Shown: in pieces, positions 25,965 to 34,514 of the stretch | Numbering within the stretch: position 1 is the first letter of the stretch | Layout: the number at the start of each line of letters is the position of its first letter | Assembly: GCA_013002885.1 (NCBI GenBank) | Contig: JABDLS010000042.1 | Location: forward strand, 16,782-80,781 | DNA length: 64,000 bases | DNA from: Gemmatimonadota bacterium | GTDB taxonomy: Bacteria > Gemmatimonadota > Gemmatimonadetes > Longimicrobiales > Gaopeijiaceae | Direction: 5' to 3' | Position numbers and translations under genes: made by a program | Notes under the pieces: generated by a model | Told to the model about the DNA's origin: nothing | What the model saw: the letters and a program-made list of their open reading frames with translations, nothing else | Database searches by the model: none

Positions 25965-27692
25965 CTACTCGACTTCCAGGGAACGGAGCCGATTCAACGC
26001 AGCGGAGAGCTCGAAGCGGCGAAAGGAGGCCAGGGTGCCCAGGCGGCGGGGGCTGAGGGCGTCGAGACCCGCGGCCGTGATTCGATCCTCGACCCAGTCG
26101 AGGAGGTCCGGGAGCGACTCGTGCCCACTCGGTGCGGAAGGGATGAGGGCTAGCGCCAGTCCCACCGCGCGCAGCTGGCTTCGCAAGGTGAGCTGCTCCA
26201 CTCCGTTGAGATCGATGGCGTCGCGTCCAAAAAGGAGCGTGCGATCGTCGGGGACCCTCACGAAGGTCGAGCGCCGGTCCTTGGACGGATCGATGGAGCT
26301 TCGATCGGGCCGGCGTGGAAGAGGGCGCCTGAGCCTGGTCGCTGCTTCGTCCACCCGCCCCGTGGGCAGCTCGCTCGCCACCGCTCGGGCCCGGTCCGTG
26401 ACGTCTTCGGGCAGGTAGTCTCGCATTCGGATGACGTGGTCCGCCACGTCCAGGTAGTCTCCGCTGCCGCCGATGACCAGCACGGTGCTGACGGCGTGGT
26501 CCCTATGGAGGGCGCGTACCCGGTCGATGAAGGGGGTGATGGGCTCGCCGTCGGAGGGCACCAACTCCTGCATTCGGCGATCCCGGATCATGAAGTTCGT
26601 CGCCGACGTGTCTTCGTCCACGAGGAGGACGTGGGCGCCGGCCTCCCACGCCTCGACGATGGCAGCGGCCTGGCTGGTGGAGCCAGAGGCGTTCTCCGTC
26701 GTGAAGTTCGTCGTCCGCCGACCCATGGGCAGCCCGTCGATGAACGGGGAGATGTCCACGCCGGCGACGCTCCGTCCGTCTTCCGCCCGAACCTTCACCG
26801 TGTCGTCGCGGCAGACGACGAGTTCGCGGCCGTCGCCTGGCCGGTGATTGTACACGCCCGACTGGAGCGCCCGCAGGACGGTGCTCTTGCCGTGGAATCC
26901 CCCTCCCACGACGAGGGTGACCCCTTCGGGAACGCCCATCCCCGTGGTCGGGCCGGCGTTGGGCAACTCTACGGTGACGCGGAGGGTCGCGGGCGATGTG
27001 AAAGGCACGACTTCGTCGATGTCGAGGGGTGTGTCCTCTATCCCACTCTGGCGGGGCAGACGGGCACCATCGGCGATGAAGGCGATGAGCCCCTTGGGCT
27101 TCAACGCAGAGCGTAGGGCTTCAGCGTCTTCGTTTGCGGCTGCACACCGGGCCACCTCCTCGGCTGGGTGGGCGGCCGCCGTGAGCGACGCGCCGACGAT
27201 CTCGGGGACGTCCTCCGTCAGGAGGGCGACTGCCTCCTGCGCCGAGATCCGGCGCCCCCTGGCTGGAAGGCCGACGGCGAAGCGGGCCTCGATCCGACCT
27301 TCCTCGTCGATGCCCACCGCCGTCTGGGGCAGCACGATCTGCCCGACGGACTCCATCCGCACGGCTCCGCTGCGCCCACTTCCCCGGCGACGGGACCGGT
27401 TGCCGGCCTCGTGACGAAAGGTTCGGGCGAGGAGGGCGGCCGTGCCCCAACGCCGCGCCTCGTTGCCATAGGCGTCAGCGGGGAAGGACGCGGTGGCTGG
27501 GTCGATCTCCACCTTGACCCGACTCGGGTCGGCGAAGGGATCACCCTGGACGTGATCGAACACCAGCGTGAAGTCCGTGAAGCGCCAAGCACCGGTGAGC
27601 GCCTTGTACGCCTTGTAGCCTCGACCGTCGATGCCTTCGAGGAGGGTGACGAGCTCGCTGGCGGTTCGGGACAGATTCATGGAGTGGGTCAT
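25965..27692 (-). CDS. ABC-class ATPase (COG3044-like)
   Basis: 575-residue soluble ATPase of the predicted ABC-class ATPase family, not a transporter subunit. Walker A is GGGFHGKST (263-271). A signature-like ENASGSTSQAA lies at about 333-343, and Walker B with catalytic acid is VLLVDEDTSA (355-364). The N-terminal portion (GIDGRGYKAYKALTG, FTLVFDHVQGDPFA) is characteristic of the family. The biological role is poorly known. The ATG at 27692 gives the family N-terminus; a longer frame exists but overlaps the divergent GGT gene. The next gene begins three bases after its stop. Confidence 0.85.
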   Translation of the reverse strand: MTHSMNLSRTASELVTLLEGIDGRGYKAYKALTGAWRFTDFTLVFDHVQGDPFADPSRVKVEIDPATASFPADAYGNEARRWGTAALLARTFRHEAGNRSRRRGSGRSGAVRMESVGQIVLPQTAVGIDEEGRIEARFAVGLPARGRRISAQEAVALLTEDVPEIVGASLTAAAHPAEEVARCAAANEDAEALRSALKPKGLIAFIADGARLPRQSGIEDTPLDIDEVVPFTSPATLRVTVELPNAGPTTGMGVPEGVTLVVGGGFHGKSTVLRALQSGVYNHRPGDGRELVVCRDDTVKVRAEDGRSVAGVDISPFIDGLPMGRRTTNFTTENASGSTSQAAAIVEAWEAGAHVLLVDEDTSATNFMIRDRRMQELVPSDGEPITPFIDRVRALHRDHAVSTVLVIGGSGDYLDVADHVIRMRDYLPEDVTDRARAVASELPTGRVDEAATRLRRPLPRRPDRSSIDPSKDRRSTFVRVPDDRTLLFGRDAIDLNGVEQLTLRSQLRAVGLALALIPSAPSGHESLPDLLDWVEDRITAAGLDALSPRRLGTLASFRRFELSAALNRLRSLEVE

Positions 27693-27729
27693 AGGCGGGC
27701 TTCGCGTTTCTCCCTGGTGGTCCGAATCG

Positions 27730-27735
27730 TACGTT
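27730..27735 (+). promoter_or_regulatory. Putative -10 element directly before the GGT start
   Basis: TACGTT ends six bases before the ATG at 27742, in the 49-bp gap between divergent genes, and no Shine-Dalgarno is visible. This is consistent with a leaderless transcript. Confidence 0.35.
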
Positions 27736-27741
27736 CTTCCC

Positions 27742-29388
27742 ATGCGAGACCGTAGACGTACGTGGTTCCAGGCACGCCTCGCCTTCCTGGCCGCTACCCT
27801 TTGCACCGGCTGCAGCGGGGCGGAAGAGACGGCACCGGAGGCTCCCGGGTTCTCCCATCGGGCCGTGTCGTCGAGGGGGATGGTCGTCACCGGGTCCCCC
27901 TATGCCACGGGGGCAGGCGTCCGCGTCCTCGAGGCTGGCGGCAATGCCATCGACGCGGCGGTGGCCGCCGCCTTCGCTCTCGCTGTCGCCGAGCCCACCC
28001 AGTCGGGCCTGGGAGGGCGCACGCAGATCCTCCTCCGGACGGCGAGTGGGGCCGTGCATGCCGTCGACGGCGGCACCGAGGTTCCGGCCGGCTACGACGC
28101 ACAAACGGCCCCGGCAGGCGAAACTGGATACGCCGCCGTGGGAATCCCCGGGACGGTGGCGGCCCTCTTGAAGGTACACGAGGAGCACGGAGTCCTCGGG
28201 CGGGTGGAGGTGCTGGGGCCTGCCGTCGCGTGGGCTGAAGACGGGGTCCGTTTGCCTGACGGCGAACGTCGCCGACTCGAAGGCCTCGCCAGGGAAGAGG
28301 GCCCGGAGTCGGCCGTCGCGCGGCTCTTCGGTACGGAGCCCGACTCCGTCGTCGTTCAGCCGCAGCTGGCCCGAACGCTCCGGGCCATCGTGACCGACGG
28401 TCACCATGGCTTCTATGGAGGCGAAGTCGCCGCCGCCATGGCGAGGGACATCGGCGAGGGCGGCGGCTTCGTGTCCGCGTCGGACCTGGCCGCGTATCGC
28501 CCCAGGGACGGCCTGGTCGGCCGGACCTCAGTTGGCGAGGTCGAGGTCGTCGGCAGCTATCTACCGGCGTCAGGTGTCACCGTGGCCGAGATCATGGGCA
28601 TCCTCGACCGCGTCGACGTACCGCGAGAGGACGGAGCGTGGGCCGACCTCCTTGCCGACGCCCTGGTGGCGGGCTTCGAAGATCGTGAGATGGCCGAGTC
28701 GATGTCGCCCGCAGCCGCCGTGGCGTGGCTCATGTCTGATTCGCTCCTCGAGCGGCGTGCCCGGGAGGTCATGACGGCCATGGCCGACCCGCCGCCGACG
28801 GCAACCTCGGTGGGGGTCGGCGAGTGGACGAGGGTCGAGGATGAGCCTCTCGAGCCCGAGCCTCCCTTCACGAGCCATATCTCCGTGGCCGATGTCGACG
28901 GCAACCTCGTCGCCATGACTCAGTCGTTGGGGCCGTCGGGCGGAGCTCGCGTGGCCACTCCCGAACTCGGCTTCCTCTACGCTTCGACGCTGGGCGGCTA
29001 TCTGACGGCGGGCGGGCCCGGCTATCGACCATGGTCGTCCCAGGCTCCCCTTCTGGTACTGGGGGAGGAGGGCCCGGTCATGGTGGCCGGAGGGGCGGGG
29101 GCTCGTCGGATCATCTCCGCCCTGGTGGGGACGTTGAGCCGGACGCTCCATCTCGGCGTGGAGCTGGAGGAAGCGCTCCGGGCTCCTCGCCTGCATCCCA
29201 CGGGGGGGCGGGTCTACGTCGAGGCGGGGTGGGGCGTCGCCGCAGCCCTCGAGGAGCGCGGCCAGGAGGCGGTGCCTCGGGAGCGAAGCTACTTCGCCCG
29301 GCTCAACGTCATCGAGATCGACCGAGGACGGTGGACGGGGATAGCCGAGCCGGGATGGAGCGGTGCGTCGGCGGCGGGACCGCGTTAA
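27742..29388 (+). CDS. Gamma-glutamyltransferase-family lipoprotein
   Basis: N-terminal-nucleophile hydrolase (548 aa) acting on gamma-glutamyl compounds such as glutathione. A lipoprotein signal (ATLCTGC, Cys24) suggests anchoring in the cell envelope. The large-subunit region has MVVTGSPYATGAGVRVLEAG and NAIDAAVAAAFALAVAEPTQ, typical of GGT. The autocleavage threonine is Thr377 in PFTSHISVADVDGN, and the small subunit keeps a GGA-x-G loop (VAGGAGARRI). The oxyanion-region Gly-rich loop is GLGGRTQ rather than the common GIGGGGF, so activity or specificity may differ from classic enzymes. It is followed by a secreted deacylase. Confidence 0.87.
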   Translation: MRDRRRTWFQARLAFLAATLCTGCSGAEETAPEAPGFSHRAVSSRGMVVTGSPYATGAGVRVLEAGGNAIDAAVAAAFALAVAEPTQSGLGGRTQILLRTASGAVHAVDGGTEVPAGYDAQTAPAGETGYAAVGIPGTVAALLKVHEEHGVLGRVEVLGPAVAWAEDGVRLPDGERRRLEGLAREEGPESAVARLFGTEPDSVVVQPQLARTLRAIVTDGHHGFYGGEVAAAMARDIGEGGGFVSASDLAAYRPRDGLVGRTSVGEVEVVGSYLPASGVTVAEIMGILDRVDVPREDGAWADLLADALVAGFEDREMAESMSPAAAVAWLMSDSLLERRAREVMTAMADPPPTATSVGVGEWTRVEDEPLEPEPPFTSHISVADVDGNLVAMTQSLGPSGGARVATPELGFLYASTLGGYLTAGGPGYRPWSSQAPLLVLGEEGPVMVAGGAGARRIISALVGTLSRTLHLGVELEEALRAPRLHPTGGRVYVEAGWGVAAALEERGQEAVPRERSYFARLNVIEIDRGRWTGIAEPGWSGASAAGPR

Positions 29389-29448
29389 GATCGCGACGCT
29401 CCACGGACCCCCGATCTCGGGACCCCCTGATCACGGACTCGGAGAACC

Positions 29449-31041
29449 ATGACCGCACGACGCCTCCTCGCCCTTCTCCCGCTGACCTTCACCGCCGCGT
29501 TCGGCTTAGGCTCGATGGTCGTGACGCCTACTGCGGCCCAGGAGGCGACCACGCTCATCTGGAACGGGCGTCTCCTCGACGGTAGCGGGAATCCCTGGAT
29601 CTATGCGGATGTCCTCATCCGTGGCGACCGGATCGAGGCCGTGGGCGATCTCTCCGACGTGGAAGCAGACGAGGTCATCGACGCCACGGGCCTCTATGTG
29701 GCTCCGGGCTTCATCGATTCCCACTCCCACGCCGGTGGTGGCCTCGCGTCGGCGGGACTGAGCCACGCCGAGCCCCTGCTGGCCATGGGCCTCACCACCG
29801 TCTTCGTGAATCCTGACGGAGGCGGGCCGGCGGACATGGCTGCCCAGCACGACGCCCTCATGGCGAACGGCTTGGGCGTGAATGTCGCCCAGCTCGTTCC
29901 CCAAGGCTCGGTGCGACGGGCAGTCATGGGCTCCGCCGACCGGGCGGCGACCCCATCGGAGCTCGCGCGGATGCGGGAAATCGTCCAGGAGGCGATGGAG
30001 ACGGGTGCGTGGGGACTGTCCTCCGGTACGTACTACGTACCAGGCAGCTATACGCCGCCCGAGGAGATCGAGGAGCTGGCCAAGATCGTCGCAGAGTTCG
30101 GAGGGGCTTACACCAGTCACATCCGTGACGAATCGACCTACAGCGTCGGCCTCATCGCGGCTGTGGACGAGGTCATCAACGTCGGGCGCGTGGCGGGTAT
30201 TCCGGCGGTGCTCACCCACGTCAAGGCGCTGGGACCCTTCGTGTGGGGGTACGGCGATGCCATCGTGAAGCGCGTCGAGCGAGCCCGGGAAGAGGGGGTT
30301 CAGGTCTTCGCCGACCAGTACCCGTATACGGCCTCGGCAACCGGACTCGACGCGGCACTTCTTCCCCGATGGTCGCAGGCCGGCGGGCGCGACTCGCTCA
30401 TGGCCCGCATGGACCATCCGGCCACCATGGCACGGATTCGTGAGGGCATGGTGGACGGCCTCGCACGCCGAGGAGGGGCGGATCGGATCCAGTTCCGGCG
30501 CTTCCGACCCGACCCCTCCATCGAGGGTCGTCTGCTCAGCGATCTCGCCGAGGAACGGGGCGAGGACCCCATCGACACCGCCATCGAGCTGATCCGGGAC
30601 GGGGGGGTGAGCATCGTCTCGTTCAACATGCACGAGGACGATCTGGAGCGGCTGATGGCTCAGCCTTGGACCATGACGTCATCCGATGGAGACCTGGTGC
30701 CCATGGGGGAAGGGGTTCCCCACCCACGCACGTACGGGGCCTTCGCTCGGAAGATCGGCCTCTACGCCCGGGACCTGGGCGTGGTATCCCTGGAGGAGGC
30801 GGTTCGGAGCATGACCTCCTTGCCGGCGCTGGTCTTCGGTATGGCGGACCGGGGTGTGCTCCGGGAGGGGGCTGCGGCCGACATCGTCGTCTTCGACCTG
30901 GCGGCCGTGGACGACGTCGCCGAGTACACCGATCCCCACCACTACTCCGAAGGCATGGTCCACGTCCTGGTGAACGGGGTGCCGGCCATCTCCGAGGGCG
31001 ACTTCACCGGGGAGCGTCCGGGACAGGTCCTGAAGAAGTGA
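29449..31041 (+). CDS. Secreted N-acyl-D-amino-acid deacylase-like amidohydrolase (paralogue)
   Basis: 530-residue secreted amidohydrolase. The signal peptide ends near PTAAQEA. The N-terminal sandwich LIWNGRLLDGSGNP is followed by the metal motif FIDSHSHAGGG, the bridging region LTHVKALGP, DQYPYTASATGL, and the C-terminal REGAAADIVVFDL. It shares the whole domain plan with the 582-residue enzyme at 4902, so the two are paralogues with different substrate loops. It is located 60 bp after the GGT lipoprotein on the same strand. Together they could process gamma-glutamyl or N-acyl amino acids in the envelope. Confidence 0.87.
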   Translation: MTARRLLALLPLTFTAAFGLGSMVVTPTAAQEATTLIWNGRLLDGSGNPWIYADVLIRGDRIEAVGDLSDVEADEVIDATGLYVAPGFIDSHSHAGGGLASAGLSHAEPLLAMGLTTVFVNPDGGGPADMAAQHDALMANGLGVNVAQLVPQGSVRRAVMGSADRAATPSELARMREIVQEAMETGAWGLSSGTYYVPGSYTPPEEIEELAKIVAEFGGAYTSHIRDESTYSVGLIAAVDEVINVGRVAGIPAVLTHVKALGPFVWGYGDAIVKRVERAREEGVQVFADQYPYTASATGLDAALLPRWSQAGGRDSLMARMDHPATMARIREGMVDGLARRGGADRIQFRRFRPDPSIEGRLLSDLAEERGEDPIDTAIELIRDGGVSIVSFNMHEDDLERLMAQPWTMTSSDGDLVPMGEGVPHPRTYGAFARKIGLYARDLGVVSLEEAVRSMTSLPALVFGMADRGVLREGAAADIVVFDLAAVDDVAEYTDPHHYSEGMVHVLVNGVPAISEGDFTGERPGQVLKK

Positions 31042-31051
31042 GTCTCGGAGC

Positions 31052-31825
31052 CTAGCGACCTTCGAAGTCCGGCGCCCTGCGGTCACGCCAGGCCCGGAGG
31101 CCTTCCTTCACATCGTCCGATGCGGCGCACTCGTCGACCAGGCCAGCGAGTGCGTCGGGGTCGGGGTCGCCGGCCGCCAGCTCCAGCAACCCCCGCTTCA
31201 TGTTCCTCACCGCCAGGGGAGCCAGAGTGCCGAGTCGCCCGACCAACTCGTTGACGAGTGAGTCGAGCTCCTCCCGGTCGGTGAGGTGGGTGAGATAGCC
31301 GCTGCGAAGGAGCTCGTCATCCTCCAGCTCCTCGGCGGCCAGGAGAATTCGGCTCGCCGTGCCCAGGCCCAGTCGTGTCAGGTAGCGGCGGAGGCCGCCT
31401 GGTGGGTAGCAGACGCCCAGCTTGGCGGCGGGAACCGATAGCCGCATTCCTCTGAACCCGATGCGGAAATCACAGCAGAGGGCCAGCTCGGCACCCCCGC
31501 CGTAGACGTGTCCGTTGATCCGGGCGACAGTGGGCAGCGGAAGTGAGGCGAGCTCATCGGTGAGGGTGTCGAAGACGGCACCGCTCATTCGACCGCTCTC
31601 CATCTCCTCCAAAGCCGCGCCGGAACAGAAGGTCCTGTCTCCCGACCCGGTGAGCACGAGGACTCGTACCCCGTCGTCGCTTGCCACCTCCCCGAGGACC
31701 CGCTTCAGCGCGTCCACATCGTCGGCGCCCAGGGCGTTGTGACGCTCGGGTCGGTGCAGGATCACGTGCCCCGCGGGGCCGTCCCTTCGATATCGGATGC
31801 CGGGTGATTCATCGACGAGATTCAC
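31052..31825 (-). CDS. Enoyl-CoA hydratase/isomerase family protein
   Basis: Crotonase-fold enzyme (257 aa) acting on an acyl-CoA. The acyl-CoA site is seen in GHVILHRPERHNAL, and the oxyanion-hole segments are TFCSGAALEEM and INGHVYGGGAELAL. Catalytic glutamates of the classic hydratase are not clearly placed, so an isomerase or hydrolase activity is possible. The GTG at 31825 is taken as start, since the longer frame is antisense of the divergent gene. TATAGT ends six bases before this GTG, suggesting a leaderless transcript. It is divergent from the deoxyhypusine synthase-like gene with a 33-bp gap. Confidence 0.85.
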   Translation of the reverse strand: MNLVDESPGIRYRRDGPAGHVILHRPERHNALGADDVDALKRVLGEVASDDGVRVLVLTGSGDRTFCSGAALEEMESGRMSGAVFDTLTDELASLPLPTVARINGHVYGGGAELALCCDFRIGFRGMRLSVPAAKLGVCYPPGGLRRYLTRLGLGTASRILLAAEELEDDELLRSGYLTHLTDREELDSLVNELVGRLGTLAPLAVRNMKRGLLELAAGDPDPDALAGLVDECAASDDVKEGLRAWRDRRAPDFEGR

Positions 31826-31831
31826 GGACGC

Positions 31832-31837
31832 ACTATA
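31832..31837 (-). promoter_or_regulatory. Putative -10 element of a leaderless enoyl-CoA hydratase transcript
   Basis: TATAGT on the minus strand is close to the sigma-70 -10 consensus and ends six bases before the GTG start at 31825. The intergenic gap is only 33 bp, which leaves little room for a conventional leader on either side. Confidence 0.45.
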
Positions 31838-31858
31838 GGCTCGCTGCCGACGGTACGC

Positions 31859-32911
31859 ATGGGTTCGACTCCTGGCGGGTCCGCTGGTACCATTCGCATC
31901 CCCGAGTACATCGAGAGCACCGGACGGAGGACCAGGTTGGGCGCGATCCGCGATTTCATGGAGGCCCACTACCGGCACTTCAACGCGAGGGAGGTGGTGG
32001 ATGCCGCGAAGGCGTACCAGGCGCATGTCGACGAGGGCGGAAAGATGCTCGTGGCCATGGCGGGCGCCATGTCGACCGGCGAGTTCGGTGTCATCCTCGC
32101 GGACATGATCCGGGCCGGTAAGGTCCACGCGATCTCATGCACCGGCGCCAACCTCGAAGAGGATGTCTTCAACCTCGTCGCCCACGGTGACTACGAGATC
32201 GTCCGTTCGTGGCGGGAGTTGTCGGCTTCCGACGAGCAGGCCCTCTACGAGCGCGGCATGAACCGGGTGACGGATACGTGCATTCCCGAGACCGTGATGC
32301 GTCACATCGAAGGTCGACTCCTCGAGTGCTGGAGGGCGGCCGCGGACAGCGGCCGTCGGCTCATGCCCTCTGAGTTCCTTTTCGAGGTCCTGTCCGATCC
32401 GTCGTTGGAAGAGCATTACCAGATCGATCCCGCCCATTCCTGGATGCTGGCCGCGAAGGCCGCGGGGATTCCCGTCTACTCACCGGGATGGGAGGATTCG
32501 ACCACCGGCAACATCTTCGCGGCCAACGTGCTGGCGGGAAATCTCCCGAGCCACGGGTGTGTGAAATCCGGCACAGAGCAGTTCGCCCACCTCATCGACT
32601 GGTATCGGGCCAACCATGGCGACGGCGAGCATCCCTCCGTGGGCTTCTTTCAAATCGGCGGAGGCATAGCAGGAGACTTCGCCATTTGTGCGGTGCCGTG
32701 CATCACCCAGGATCTGAAGGAAGAAGTGCCCTACTGGGGCTATTTCTGTCAGATCACTGACGCGCAGCCCTCCTACGGTGGCTACTCGGGTGCTCCGGCC
32801 AACGAGAAGATCACGTGGGGCAAGCTGGAGCCAACGACCCCTCGTTTCGAGATCAACTCGGACGCTGCCATCGTGGCTCCGCTGGTCTGCGCGTGGGTGC
32901 TGGGGCGCTAG
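31859..32911 (+). CDS. Deoxyhypusine synthase-like protein
   Basis: 350-residue cytoplasmic NAD-binding protein of the deoxyhypusine synthase family. NAD-site segments are MLVAMAGAMSTGEFGVILADM, ISCTGANLEEDV and GGGIAGDFAICAVP. The lysine forming the enzyme-butylimine intermediate in eukaryotic and archaeal enzymes (in WGK) is present as Lys322 in NEKITWGKL. Bacteria have no eIF5A, so the true substrate is uncertain. Bacterial relatives can work as homospermidine synthase-like or spermidine-dependent aminobutyl transferases. It is divergent from an enoyl-CoA hydratase gene. A membrane spermidine-synthase-like gene lies 8 kb away, which is at most suggestive. Confidence 0.85.
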   Translation: MGSTPGGSAGTIRIPEYIESTGRRTRLGAIRDFMEAHYRHFNAREVVDAAKAYQAHVDEGGKMLVAMAGAMSTGEFGVILADMIRAGKVHAISCTGANLEEDVFNLVAHGDYEIVRSWRELSASDEQALYERGMNRVTDTCIPETVMRHIEGRLLECWRAAADSGRRLMPSEFLFEVLSDPSLEEHYQIDPAHSWMLAAKAAGIPVYSPGWEDSTTGNIFAANVLAGNLPSHGCVKSGTEQFAHLIDWYRANHGDGEHPSVGFFQIGGGIAGDFAICAVPCITQDLKEEVPYWGYFCQITDAQPSYGGYSGAPANEKITWGKLEPTTPRFEINSDAAIVAPLVCAWVLGR

Positions 32912-32961
32912 CAACCGTCACGGATCGACCTTCTGCCTCGTTCGATTCACTCACCGGCCCT

Positions 32962-34353
32962 TCACGAGACCGGCCCTGCGAAGCCGGCCTCGGCCACTAC
33001 CAGGAGCAGGGCCCGTTGGACCGCCAGGTAGGCTTCGCGATTGACCCAATACTCGTCGGGCGCGTGGCCGTTGGCGCCGATACCACCCCTACCGATGGTC
33101 ACCGCGGGAATCCCCAGCGCGATGGGCACGTTGGAGTCGGTGGAGGAGCGCCCCAGCTCCCCGTCGACGCCGAAGGCGGACGTCGAGGCCAGCGCGCGCT
33201 GAATGAGAGGCAGCGAGGGCTCCAACTCTCCGGACGGGCGATCCCCGATCTTCGCCGGATCGACCGTGAGGGACGGGCCCTCCCGGCGGAGCGCGTTCTC
33301 CTCCTCGAGTGCTCGCTGCATGGCGTCGAGGAAGACCTCCTCGATCCGCGCCAGGCTCTCGGGGCTCTCCGAGCGCATGTCCACCTCCATCCACGACTCG
33401 AAGGGCACCGAGTTCACCGACGTACCGCCTCCGATCCGCCCGACGTTGTAGCTCGTGCGGGGGCCCGATCGGGTGAGGGTGTCGGCCACGTCCTGGAAAT
33501 AACGCACCGCCCGGCTCATGGCGTGGGCGGGGTTCGCCGTTCCGAAGGCACCCCAGGAGTGTCCGCCGGGGCCCTCGAAGGTGACGCGGTACCGGACCGA
33601 CCCCAGACCCATGGTCACCAGCCGGGAGAGGCCACCGCCGTCGACTTCCACCCACACGTCGGGTCGCAGGCCACCCTCGCGGTAGATGTGCTTCATGCCC
33701 CTGAGGTCGCCGAGCCCCTCTTCTCCCACGACGCCGACGAAGAGCAGGTCGTCTTCCGTCTCCAGGCCGGCCTCCTCGAGAGCACGGAGTACCGAGAGCA
33801 CCACGACCAGTCCCCGCGTGTCGTCGCCGACCCCGGGGGCGAATAGCGTGTCACCGACCTGACGTACCGTGACATCGGTGCCTTCGGGGAAGACCGTGTC
33901 CAGGTGACCCCCGAATCCGATGGCGCGATCCCCCGTGGTACCACGCCGTAGCCCGATCACGTTGCCCTCTTCGTCCGTCCAGACCGAGTCGGCGCCGAGT
34001 TCGGTGAGCAGCTCGGCGAACCGCTCCCCCCGGACGTCTTCCATGAAGGGCGGTGCTGGGATCTCGGTGAGCTCGATGAGTAGATCCAGAGCCCACCGAT
34101 CGTGCTCCTCGGCGAGCTCGAGGGCCGAACTCACCGTCGGGTTGGCGAGGAGGGTGCGGATCTCCTCGGCGTACTCCGGCGCCGCTTCCTGGGCGGCGAG
34201 AGGAGCGGCGAGAGCCATGAGCAAAAGCATCACGGCACCGGTTGTCGGACGCGGCAACAGGGCGCGCCAGTGGGTCGTCGTCGGCGTGGCGGTTGGAGGG
34301 GCAGTGGAGCTCACCGATGGCCTCCCGGGCTTTGTTCGTTTCTGAGGTTCCAT
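32962..34353 (-). CDS. Secreted M20-family metallopeptidase
   Basis: Zinc peptidase (463 aa) with a membrane-targeting N-terminus (TTGAVMLLLMALAAPLAAQE, about 37-56), so exported. The M20 catalytic motifs are GFGGHLDTVFP, the bridging Asp in GVGDDTRG, the Glu-Glu pair in GVVGEEGLG and a distal histidine in GANGHAPDEY. An insertion (SYNVGRIGGGTSVNSVP) is the dimerisation domain typical of PepT/CPG2-like members. It would cleave small peptides, aminoacyl amides or gamma-glutamyl bonds. It converges on the DHS-like gene and is divergent from the Wzz-like gene. Confidence 0.88.
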   Translation of the reverse strand: MEPQKRTKPGRPSVSSTAPPTATPTTTHWRALLPRPTTGAVMLLLMALAAPLAAQEAAPEYAEEIRTLLANPTVSSALELAEEHDRWALDLLIELTEIPAPPFMEDVRGERFAELLTELGADSVWTDEEGNVIGLRRGTTGDRAIGFGGHLDTVFPEGTDVTVRQVGDTLFAPGVGDDTRGLVVVLSVLRALEEAGLETEDDLLFVGVVGEEGLGDLRGMKHIYREGGLRPDVWVEVDGGGLSRLVTMGLGSVRYRVTFEGPGGHSWGAFGTANPAHAMSRAVRYFQDVADTLTRSGPRTSYNVGRIGGGTSVNSVPFESWMEVDMRSESPESLARIEEVFLDAMQRALEEENALRREGPSLTVDPAKIGDRPSGELEPSLPLIQRALASTSAFGVDGELGRSSTDSNVPIALGIPAVTIGRGGIGANGHAPDEYWVNREAYLAVQRALLLVVAEAGFAGPVS

Positions 34354-34514
34354 CGCTACGATACCGGGGCTCGGCCGCTGGGGTCCACCCGGCGTGGGGC
34401 CGCGACATGGCGCAGGTCGCGGGCAGGGCCTCCCGGGTTGCTGCGCAGATTTGGGACGGCGATACTCCGAGCCGGTAGGAGTGACCGCCTCCTCCCCGAG
34501 CCCATCACCCGACG

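Noticed and set aside
34354..34514. tRNA-Sec (selC) in the Wzz-like upstream region
   Set aside because: A GGAGG-rich stretch looked suggestive on the minus strand, but there is no UCA anticodon arm and no T-arm GGTTCGA sequence. No tRNA was found anywhere in the window.
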